A program made the translations under genes and the position numbers. From the NCBI GenBank assembly GCA_900552675.1, contig USAI01000072.1, forward strand, positions 1 to 12,586: a DNA stretch of 12,586 nt, given 5' to 3'. Of the stretch, positions 6,937 to 12,586 are shown in pieces; positions within the stretch are counted from its first letter, which is position 1, and every line of letters begins with the position of its first letter. The notes beneath the pieces are model-generated. The model had not been told where the DNA came from, ran no database searches, and saw only the letters and a list, made by a program, of their open reading frames with translations. Origin of the DNA: an uncultured Prevotella sp. (GTDB lineage Bacteria > Bacteroidota > Bacteroidia > Bacteroidales > Bacteroidaceae).

Positions 6937-8013
6937 TTATTTCAGTGTCTCTACAAATTTGTCAAACATAAATTCGGTATCGACAGGTCCTGAGCAAGCC
7001 TCGGGGTGGAACTGACTTGAGAACCAAGGCTTTGTTTTGTGACGTATACCCTCATTTGAGCCATCGTTCATGTTTACGAACATCTCTTCCCAGTCGGCAC
7101 CCAAAGTTTTAGCATCTACGGCATATCCGTGGTTCTGGCTTGTTACAAAGCAGCGGTTGGTGCCCACCATGCGCACAGGTTGATTGTGCGAGCGGTGTCC
7201 GTATTTCAGTTTGTAGATTTGTGCGCCACCAGCCTTTGCCAGCAGTTGGTTACCCATGCAAATACCACAGATAGGCTTGTCAGACAGGCTCATCTGTTTA
7301 CGAATAATGTTTACAGCCTCCTCGCACATATCGGGGTCGCCAGGTCCATTAGCCAAGAACAATCCGTCAAACTCGAGGTTGGTATAATCATAATTCCAGG
7401 GCACACGTATTACCTCTACCCCACGCTTTATCAAGCAGCGAATGATGTTGGCCTTTACACCACAGTCAACGAGTACCACTTTTTTTCCAGCGCCTTCGTT
7501 ATAACGAATAATTTCCTTGCAGCTCACCTTATCAACAAAGTTTACGCCTTCGTAATTTGCTACAGGAATATTATCGGGTTCATCGTCAAAGATAATTTTA
7601 CCCATCATGACGCCATGTTCACGCAATACCTTGGTAAGCTGTCGTGTGTCGATACCAGTAATACCAGGCACATGTTCGCGCTTAAGCCAGTCGGCCAAAC
7701 TCTCAACAGCATTCCAATGGTTAAATTTCTCACTATAGTCAGACACTATGATAGCTGAAGCGTAGATTTTGTCACTCTCCATGAAAGTAGGCAATCCGTT
7801 CTCCTCGATTGAGAATGCAGGCACGCCATAATTGCCGACCAAGGGGTAAGTCAATGTCATGAGCTGCCCTGCATACGAGGGGTCGGTAAGCGACTCGGGA
7901 TAACCCATCATGGCAGTATTAAAAACCACCTCACCGGCCACTGGTGCATCATAGCCGAAAGACTGTCCGTGGAACTTAGTTCCGTCTTCTAATACTAATG
8001 TTACGTTTCTCAT
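6937..8013 (-). CDS. carA: Carbamoyl-phosphate synthase small (glutaminase) subunit
   Basis: This 358-residue subunit hydrolyses glutamine and passes ammonia to CarB. Residues 1-135 form the CarA-specific N-terminal domain (FNTAMMGYPESLTDPSYAGQ, 31-50; GITGIDTRQLTK, 117-128). The class I glutamine amidotransferase domain follows, with the oxyanion segment LANGPGDPD (220-228), nucleophile C252 in GICMGNQ and catalytic H336 and E338 in SQFHPEA. The length is near the usual 360-380. The frame extends to a GTG at 8025, but the ATG at 8013 is chosen because it gives MRNVTLVLEDG, the normal CarA beginning, and is the stronger codon. It lies 44 bases after the purF-like gene and 74 bases before carB, on the same strand and without an intervening terminator. 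CarA-CarB pairing supports one transcription unit. Confidence 0.96.
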   Translation of the reverse strand: MRNVTLVLEDGTKFHGQSFGYDAPVAGEVVFNTAMMGYPESLTDPSYAGQLMTLTYPLVGNYGVPAFSIEENGLPTFMESDKIYASAIIVSDYSEKFNHWNAVESLADWLKREHVPGITGIDTRQLTKVLREHGVMMGKIIFDDEPDNIPVANYEGVNFVDKVSCKEIIRYNEGAGKKVVLVDCGVKANIIRCLIKRGVEVIRVPWNYDYTNLEFDGLFLANGPGDPDMCEEAVNIIRKQMSLSDKPICGICMGNQLLAKAGGAQIYKLKYGHRSHNQPVRMVGTNRCFVTSQNHGYAVDAKTLGADWEEMFVNMNDGSNEGIRHKTKPWFSSQFHPEACSGPVDTEFMFDKFVETLK

Positions 8014-8057
8014 TATATGTTTCACTATAACTATTCAATGAATTATATCTATTTTTC

Positions 8058-9941
8058 TTAATGGTTGTATGCCTTTTCAACATAGTTGACAAAAGCCTGA
8101 TTGCACAACCGGGTACCACCTAGCGTAGGATATTTGCCTGTGAAATACCAGTCGCCCTTATGGTTTGGTATGGCTGTATGCAGTCCGTCGATTGACTGGA
8201 ACACTATCTCGATGGGTGTTTCGACCTCTTCTGGTCGAAGCATCTCAACGATTTTTCGATTTATTTCTTCTACTGTGAACGGTTTATATACATCGCGTAC
8301 ACAGTTGCGCATATCGACCTCATTGCGTTCCAATTCCTGTTTGCAGGCCTTGTATGTATTTTCAATTACATCGTACATTTTGCGTTCGGCCAACAGTTGC
8401 ATGGTAGCGCGGAAGGCACAAAACTCTTCAAGACGTGGCATATCAATGCCATAATAGTCGGGGTAACGTATCTGCGGAGCACTGCTCACCACCACAATTT
8501 TCTTTGGTTGCATACGGTTAAGGATGCGTAAGATGCTTTCCTTTAAGGTAGTGCCACGCACAATGCTGTCATCAATTACCACCACATTATCAACATGCGC
8601 TCTTACACTTTCATAAGTGATATCATACACATGCGATGCCAAATCGTTACGCGTATTGCCTTCAGTGATAAAGGTGCGCAGCTTGATATCTTTCCACGTC
8701 ACCTTCTCAGAACGTATATTATTGTCAAGAATGGCATGCAGTTCGGCCTCAGTAGGAGCATGTCCCAATGCCATTATTTGTTGTATTTTACGCTTATGAT
8801 TATACTTTGCAAAGCCATTAAGCAAGCCATAGAAAGCCACCTCGGCCGTATTAGGGATAAATGAGAACACGGTGTGTTCAACATCATTATCAACAGCTTT
8901 CAGCACTGGCTGCACCAGCTGCTCGCCCAACAGTTTTCTTTCACGATAGATATCGCGGTCGTTGCCACGACTGAAGTAGATACGTTCAAACGAACACGCA
9001 GCATTGCCTCGGGCCTCAAGAATTTTTTCAATACTGAAGTCGCCATTGCGTTTCACCAACACGGCATGTCCTGGTTGCAGTTCTTCAATATCTTCACACT
9101 GCAGTCCGAACGTTGTTTGAAGCACGGGGCGTTCGCTAGCCACCGCCACTATTTCGTCGTTCTTATAATAAAAGGCGGGACGTATGCCCCAAGGGTCGCG
9201 CATTGAAAACATCTCGCCACTGCCTGTAATACCGCAAACCACATATCCTCCATCAAAGTCTTGCATTGAGGTTTTCAGTACATTCGACATGAGCACATGG
9301 TCGTTAATATACTCGGTAACATCTGTCGAGGTTAAACCTTTTTGTTGTGCCTCAACAAAGTTGCGTTCTACCTCACGATCAAGGCGATGCCCCATCAGCT
9401 CCAGCATAATATAGCTATCGCTATAAATGCGTGGACACTGTCCTTGCTCTGTCAGTTTTTCAAAGATCTGACCAATATTGGTCATATTAAAATTGCCACA
9501 CAAGCACAAGTTCTTAGCCTGCCAATTGTTTCGGCGCAAGAAGGGGTGCACATAGGCTAATCCCGACTTGCCTGTGGTCGAATAACGAAGATGCCCCATA
9601 TACAGTTCACCAGCGAAAGGCAATTCTTCTTTTGCAAGATGTGCATCGGCCAATTGTTCGGCAGATAAGTGGAGATAATTGCGTTGAACACGTCCGAAGA
9701 TTTCAGTGATTGCTTCTTTACCTTCGGCCTTTTCTCGGAACATATACTCGTGTCCAGGTTTATAGTCGAGCTTTACACAAGCCATGCCAGCCCCCTCTTG
9801 TCCACGGTTATGTTGCTTCTCCATCATAAGATAGAGTTTGTTGAGTCCGAACATCCAGGTGCCATACTTTTCCTGGTAATAGCTCAGTGGTTTTAGCAGT
9901 CGTATCATTGCCACACCACATTCATGTTTCAACGGTTCCAC
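8058..9941 (-). CDS. purF: PurF-like amidophosphoribosyltransferase family protein, long divergent form
   Basis: This 627-residue protein combines a class II (Ntn) glutamine amidotransferase domain with a phosphoribosyltransferase domain, as in PurF, which makes phosphoribosylamine from PRPP and glutamine. C8 in ECGVAMI would become the N-terminal nucleophile after removal of a 7-residue propeptide. Other motifs: HNRGQEGAG (44-52), GHLRYSTTG (116-124), SDSYI (174-178), DPWGIRPA (249-256), CSFERIYFSR (316-325), the PRPP signature VVVIDDSIVRGTT (453-465) and FTGKYPT (600-606). It is over 100 residues longer than ordinary PurF (about 470-510). The oxyanion Asn of the HNGN motif is C148, and the loop that closes on PRPP is replaced by unrelated sequence with an insertion around 375-420. 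The start is GTG at 9941: an in-frame stop lies at 9956-9954 and the next Met is downstream of C8. First gene of the purF-like-carA-carB unit. The family is sure, the exact activity is not. Confidence 0.85.
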   Translation of the reverse strand: MEPLKHECGVAMIRLLKPLSYYQEKYGTWMFGLNKLYLMMEKQHNRGQEGAGMACVKLDYKPGHEYMFREKAEGKEAITEIFGRVQRNYLHLSAEQLADAHLAKEELPFAGELYMGHLRYSTTGKSGLAYVHPFLRRNNWQAKNLCLCGNFNMTNIGQIFEKLTEQGQCPRIYSDSYIMLELMGHRLDREVERNFVEAQQKGLTSTDVTEYINDHVLMSNVLKTSMQDFDGGYVVCGITGSGEMFSMRDPWGIRPAFYYKNDEIVAVASERPVLQTTFGLQCEDIEELQPGHAVLVKRNGDFSIEKILEARGNAACSFERIYFSRGNDRDIYRERKLLGEQLVQPVLKAVDNDVEHTVFSFIPNTAEVAFYGLLNGFAKYNHKRKIQQIMALGHAPTEAELHAILDNNIRSEKVTWKDIKLRTFITEGNTRNDLASHVYDITYESVRAHVDNVVVIDDSIVRGTTLKESILRILNRMQPKKIVVVSSAPQIRYPDYYGIDMPRLEEFCAFRATMQLLAERKMYDVIENTYKACKQELERNEVDMRNCVRDVYKPFTVEEINRKIVEMLRPEEVETPIEIVFQSIDGLHTAIPNHKGDWYFTGKYPTLGGTRLCNQAFVNYVEKAYNH

Positions 9942-9988
9942 TTTACTTAAATGCTAATAATAGTTACACTTCAAACAATCTTTAACCT

Positions 9989-10063
9989 ACCAGTTGCTGT
10001 GCTGTGTAAAATATTTTTATTTGTTGTGTTGTGTTTAAAGGCACAGCAAACATCGTCACTGGT
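9989..10063 (-). promoter_or_regulatory. Long inverted repeat in the purF-like leader
   Basis: The left arm ACCAGTTGCTGTGC (9989-10002) pairs without gaps in two blocks: TGCTGTGC with GCACAGCA (10041-10048) and ACCAGT with ACTGGT (10058-10063). A 9-base bulge lies on one side and a 38-base T/G-rich loop (10003-10040) in between. That gives 14 Watson-Crick pairs, upstream of the GTG start at 9941. There is no T-run after it on either strand, so it is not a simple terminator. If transcribed leftward, it would be a folded leader of the purF-like-carA-carB mRNA. Confidence 0.45.
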
Positions 10064-10080
10064 AAAACGGGGGTGTGAGG

Positions 10081-10114
10081 TAAAATAAAAGCGTCAAGCC
10101 TAAAGCCCAACGCC
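10081..10114 (-). terminator. Weak terminator candidate after export lipoprotein gene
   Basis: On the minus strand, GGCGT (10114-10110) and ACGC (10094-10091) can form a 4-bp stem around a 15-base loop, followed by TTTTATTTTA. The T-rich tail and the position just past the stop codon at 10121 fit a terminator, but the stem is short. Readthrough into the purF-like operon is possible. Confidence 0.3.
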
Positions 10115-10120
10115 TTATAT

Positions 10121-10921
10121 TTAGTTTCTAACAATATTAACGACAAGAGCCGCCACTGAAGTGAGGATGCTAACAAACGAGAACCACAATGTAGTAGATT
10201 GGCCGATAGCCGAGTTCTTCGCCTTCGTACCGTTAGGTTCTACATACACCAAATCGTTTTGTTGCAGATAATAGTAAGGAGAATTGATGAGGTTAGCATC
10301 GTTCAGATTGATACGATGCTGATGTTTCTCACCAGCGGCATCTTCACGAATAAGAAGCACATTATCACGTTTACCATAAATAGTAAGATCTCCCCTCTGG
10401 GCCAAAGCCTCAAGGATGCTCATCTTATCAGAGTTGACAGGAACGACGCCAGGCGAAGCCACTTCGCCTAACACGGTAACGCGGTAGCTGGCCATTTTCA
10501 CGATTACAACGGGGTTTTCTGTAGCCGAGAGGTATGGCATTATCTTGTTGCGAATATAATCTTCACATTGTGTCTTTGTTAAACCACCCACATGGATGCG
10601 TCCTACGACAGGAAACTGTATGTTTCCATCATTATCAACGAGATACTGCTGCAACGACCCAGAACCAGATGCAACCTGTCCGCTTGCGGTAAGCGGTGTT
10701 TGAACAACAAGGTTGAATGGGAGTGATACTTGCGGATCGGTGGTATTTACGGTAATGGTAAGAATGTCTTTTGGCATAATCTTAGCATCATACAATCCGC
10801 GCGAAGTAGCGAGGCTCAGCGTATCGATGTTTTGAAAATAAGCCACTTTTTTTGACGAGCCACAACTCCCCAACAGCAAGACCAGCACCAAAGCGATGAT
10901 GGATAAAACGTTCTTTTTCAT
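10121..10921 (-). CDS. Polysaccharide export outer-membrane lipoprotein (Wza-type)
   Basis: This 266-residue protein is predicted to sit in the outer membrane as a channel component for capsule or exopolysaccharide. Residues 1-20 form a lipoprotein signal peptide with lipobox LLGSC (C20 acylated). Residues about 45-142 match the polysaccharide export domain (YDAKIMPKDILTITV, then DNDGNIQFPVVGRI at 97-110). About 147-229 form an SLBB domain (VTVLGEVASPGVVPV, 148-162). A hydrophobic stretch at 243-263 with a short basic tail ends the protein, comparable with the C-terminal membrane helix of Wza. The ATG at 10936 adds MLYID before the signal peptide; the ATG at 10921 (MKKN) is preferred because it gives a standard signal sequence. 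No Wzc-type kinase, transferase or polymerase gene is adjacent, and its neighbours are the purF-like gene and a divergent asparaginase gene. Confidence 0.9.
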   Translation of the reverse strand: MKKNVLSIIALVLVLLLGSCGSSKKVAYFQNIDTLSLATSRGLYDAKIMPKDILTITVNTTDPQVSLPFNLVVQTPLTASGQVASGSGSLQQYLVDNDGNIQFPVVGRIHVGGLTKTQCEDYIRNKIMPYLSATENPVVIVKMASYRVTVLGEVASPGVVPVNSDKMSILEALAQRGDLTIYGKRDNVLLIREDAAGEKHQHRINLNDANLINSPYYYLQQNDLVYVEPNGTKAKNSAIGQSTTLWFSFVSILTSVAALVVNIVRN

Positions 10922-11027
10922 ATCAATATACAACATGTTGTTTTGTTCAGTATTTCAATTTATATACATACGTGAAGCTAACGCGTGCATATAACAGAGA
11001 GGCAAGCAGAGTGCCACAATCCTTCGT

Positions 11028-11060
11028 GCAAAGATATTACTATTTTTTCAAACCCGCAAA
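11028..11060 (-). promoter_or_regulatory. Bacteroidetes-type promoter for the export lipoprotein
   Basis: On the minus strand, TTTG (11060-11057) is followed after exactly 20 bases by TATCTTTGC (11036-11028), a full consensus match. Transcription would start near 11021-11024, leaving about 100 bases of leader before the ATG at 10921. Confidence 0.78.
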
Positions 11061-11153
11061 CTTTTACTTATTATTTTTCCATCATCACTGCATTTCATTT
11101 TGAATTATATCATCATTATTATCTTATATATATTTTTCACCGATTATAAAGCG

Positions 11154-11182
11154 TTGCTTTCAAGAAAAATTTATAATTTTGC
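11154..11182 (+). promoter_or_regulatory. Promoter for asparaginase, immediately before the start codon
   Basis: TTG (11154-11156) and TAATTTTGC (11174-11182) are separated by 17 bases, at the short end of the Bacteroidetes range; the -7 box matches TAnnTTTGC fully. The box ends only 3 bases before the ATG at 11186, so transcription would begin at or within a few bases of the start codon. Confidence 0.55.
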
Positions 11183-11185
11183 AAA

Positions 11186-12241
11186 ATGAACTTCTATAGT
11201 AAATACAACCCGTCTACTAAACGTGTGCTGCTTATTTATACAGGCGGCACTATTGGTATGGGCCGTAACCCCAAGACTGGCACCTTGGAACCCTTAGACT
11301 TTGACCATTTGGTTAAGAATGTTCACGAGTTTTCATACCTTAACACACAGATAGATACTTATCAGTTTAACCAACCTATCGACTCGAGCGATATGACGCC
11401 TCGTTTTTGGGCTCAACTGGTGCGTATTATAAGCAAGCGTTACGACGACTACGACGGCTTTGTCATCCTGCATGGTACCGACACGATGGCCTACACAGCC
11501 TCTGCCCTATCGTTCATGCTTGAAAATCTGACTAAGCCCGTCATTCTCACTGGTAGCCAGTTGCCTATTGGTTTACCTCGTACCGACGGAAAAGAAAACC
11601 TCATTACCAGCATCGAATTGGCTTCGGCCTACAATGAAATGGGGCGTGCCAATGTGCCAGAGGTTTGTATCTACTTTAACGGCCGACTCTTGCGCGGAAA
11701 CCGAAGCACGAAACAGAACGCTGAAGGCTTCGATGCCTTTGAGTCGTCTAATTATCCTCACCTATGCGAAGCTGGCGTTAGTTTCCATTACAACTATCAC
11801 GATATTTTAAAACCCGACTTCACGCGGCCGATGGTTCCACATACAGCACTCGACCCCAATGTTGTAATTTTTTCTTTATTCCCTGGTATTCAGGAAAGCA
11901 TTGTGCGCCACGTACTAGAAGCTCCCGAACTGCGAGGCATTGTTATGCGAAGTTACGGAAGTGGCAACGCCCCGCAACAACCTTGGTTGCTACGTTTATT
12001 GAAAGATGCCACCTGCCGTGGTGTTACAATTGTAAACATAAGCCAATGTATAGCAGGACGCGTTGAGATGGGACGCTACGACACAGGCTACCAACTGAAG
12101 AGCGCCGGCGTGGTGAGTGGCTACGACAGTACGGTAGAAAGTGCCGTTACCAAGCTCATGTACCTTCAGGCACGTTTTAACGATTGCCACGTGATACGTA
12201 GCTATATGAACCGCTCGATATGCGGCGAGATAAACGAATAA
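11186..12241 (+). CDS. ansA: Type I (cytoplasmic) L-asparaginase
   Basis: This 351-residue enzyme hydrolyses L-asparagine to aspartate and ammonia. The first catalytic motif is YTGGTIGMG (18-26, nucleophile T22), the second HGTDTMAYT (96-104, with T98 and D99), with SSDM (67-70) as substrate-contacting loop and K176 in the RSTKQN segment. YGSGNAPQQP (257-266) and NISQCIAGRVEMGRY (284-298) lie in the C-terminal domain, at the region that binds the allosteric asparagine in type I enzymes. There is no signal peptide, which supports the cytoplasmic type. The length is normal (about 340-350). The ATG at 11186 is the only plausible start because the next Met (M25) lies within the catalytic motif. 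It is divergent from the export lipoprotein gene and convergent with rny. Confidence 0.94.
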   Translation: MNFYSKYNPSTKRVLLIYTGGTIGMGRNPKTGTLEPLDFDHLVKNVHEFSYLNTQIDTYQFNQPIDSSDMTPRFWAQLVRIISKRYDDYDGFVILHGTDTMAYTASALSFMLENLTKPVILTGSQLPIGLPRTDGKENLITSIELASAYNEMGRANVPEVCIYFNGRLLRGNRSTKQNAEGFDAFESSNYPHLCEAGVSFHYNYHDILKPDFTRPMVPHTALDPNVVIFSLFPGIQESIVRHVLEAPELRGIVMRSYGSGNAPQQPWLLRLLKDATCRGVTIVNISQCIAGRVEMGRYDTGYQLKSAGVVSGYDSTVESAVTKLMYLQARFNDCHVIRSYMNRSICGEINE

Positions 12242-12321
12242 CAACAAAATGGCTAGAACACACAGCATATAACAAGGGCTTGCCGCTTATTAGACAAAGT
12301 ACACCCTATTATATAAAACAC

Positions 12322-12381
12322 AAAGAAGGCAAACCTCTTCACAATACTCTTTTATATTGCGAAGACGTTTGCCTTCTTTTT
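12322..12381. terminator. Bidirectional terminator between ansA and rny
   Basis: AAAGAAGGCAAAC (12322-12334) pairs perfectly with GTTTGCCTTCTTT (12367-12379). After one C-C mismatch the stem continues with TCTTC (12336-12340) and GAAGA (12361-12365), around a 20-base loop. A T-run follows rightward (12377-12381), and a T-rich stretch (CTTTGTGTTTTAT) follows on the other strand. It lies between the stop codons of two convergent genes and can serve both. Confidence 0.85.
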
Positions 12382-12404
12382 ATACCTTATTTATATTACA
12401 AATC

Positions 12405-12586
12405 TTACTTAGCGTAGGCTACCGAACGTGTTTCACGAATAACGGTAATCTTCACCTGACCAGGATAGGTCATCTCAGTTTGAATTTTGTTAGCAATTTC
12501 GCCCGACAGTGCTTCAGTTTCCTTATCGTCCATCTTGTCGGCACCAACAATAACGCGCAACTCGCGACCAGCCTGAATAGCGTATG
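12405..12586 (-). CDS. rny: Ribonuclease Y, C-terminal end (partial)
   Basis: Only the last 59 full codons are in the window; the gene continues past the right edge. Translating the minus strand to the stop at 12407-12405 gives YAIQAGRELRVIVGADKMDD, then a segment ending in TYPGQVKITVIRETRSVAYAK. This closely follows the C-terminal domain of RNase Y, the membrane-anchored HD-domain endoribonuclease that starts mRNA decay in many bacteria; AIQAGRE, YPGQ and TVIRET are its hallmarks. The N-terminal membrane anchor, KH domain and HD catalytic residues lie outside the window and cannot be checked. It converges with ansA and shares its terminator. Confidence 0.93.
   Translation of the reverse strand, partial: YAIQAGRELRVIVGADKMDDKETEALSGEIANKIQTEMTYPGQVKITVIRETRSVAYAK

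Noticed and set aside
7129..7758. A 209-codon open frame on the plus strand, antisense to carA
   Set aside because: It is a shadow of the clear carA gene: no promoter, no recognisable domain, and composition that follows the complementary strand of carA.
8014..8025. GTG start for carA at 8025
   Set aside because: It adds only four residues (MKHI) before the usual MRNVTL beginning; the ATG at 8013 fits the family and is the stronger codon.
9948..9975. TTTG (9975-9972) and TAGCATTTA (9956-9948) on the minus strand as promoter of the purF-like gene
   Set aside because: The spacer is only 15 bases and the -7 box does not match TTTG, so it falls short of the consensus seen for the other genes.
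10046..10054. GATGTTTGC on the minus strand as a -7 box for the purF-like operon
   Set aside because: The first base of TA is wrong and no TTG lies at the expected distance upstream. The promoter of this operon therefore remains unidentified.
10922..10936. ATG at 10936 as start of the export lipoprotein
   Set aside because: It would put MLYID, with an acidic residue, before the basic MKKN start of a standard lipoprotein signal peptide. It lies in a 12-base palindrome (10930-10941) and remains possible.
1..12586. Mobile element, prophage, toxin-antitoxin pair or defence system
   Set aside because: I saw no transposase, integrase, terminal inverted repeats, phage genes or paired small genes on either strand; all main genes are housekeeping or surface functions.

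Overview
The window looks like a chromosomal stretch from a member of Bacteroidales, most likely Prevotella or a close relative. Four promoters fit the Bacteroidetes pattern (TTTG or TTG at -33, about 20 bases, then TAnnTTTGC at -7). Start codons lack Shine-Dalgarno sequences, intergenic DNA is AT-rich, and the proteins (long HisB fusion, 627-residue PurF-like enzyme next to carA-carB) resemble those of that group. The species call is inference. No mobile element, CRISPR array, phage gene or rRNA is visible.

Layout. 1-54 (-): 5' part of tRNA-Ser(GCT), cut by the left edge. 55-626: a 570-base gene-free stretch with the tRNA promoter, the promoter of the next gene, two perfect palindromes and a short direct repeat. 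627-3499 (+): a SpoU/TrmH-family RNA methyltransferase, an unrecognised six-helix membrane protein and bifunctional hisB, closed by a strong terminator. 3635-9941 (-): a probable operon, transcribed purF-like -> carA -> carB, with small gaps (44 and 74 bases). 10121-10921 (-): a Wza-type outer-membrane polysaccharide export lipoprotein without its usual partners. 11186-12241 (+): type I asparaginase, divergent from the export gene, with a promoter whose -7 box almost touches the start codon. 12322-12381: a terminator shared with the convergent gene rny (RNase Y), of which only the C-terminal 59 residues are inside the window.

The genes mainly concern nitrogen and nucleotide metabolism. CarA and CarB make carbamoyl phosphate from glutamine for pyrimidines and arginine. 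The PurF-like protein is a second glutamine amidotransferase with an intact PRPP-binding signature. HisB acts in another PRPP-consuming pathway, and asparaginase releases ammonia and aspartate, the latter a substrate of the next pyrimidine step.

The most unusual item is the PurF-like protein: its oxyanion-hole Asn is Cys, its PRPP-closing loop region is rewritten around a roughly 40-residue insertion, and its gene leads the car operon behind a potential RNA structure. HisB also lacks three of the four zinc ligands known from the E. coli phosphatase domain. Most of the rest is ordinary housekeeping sequence.
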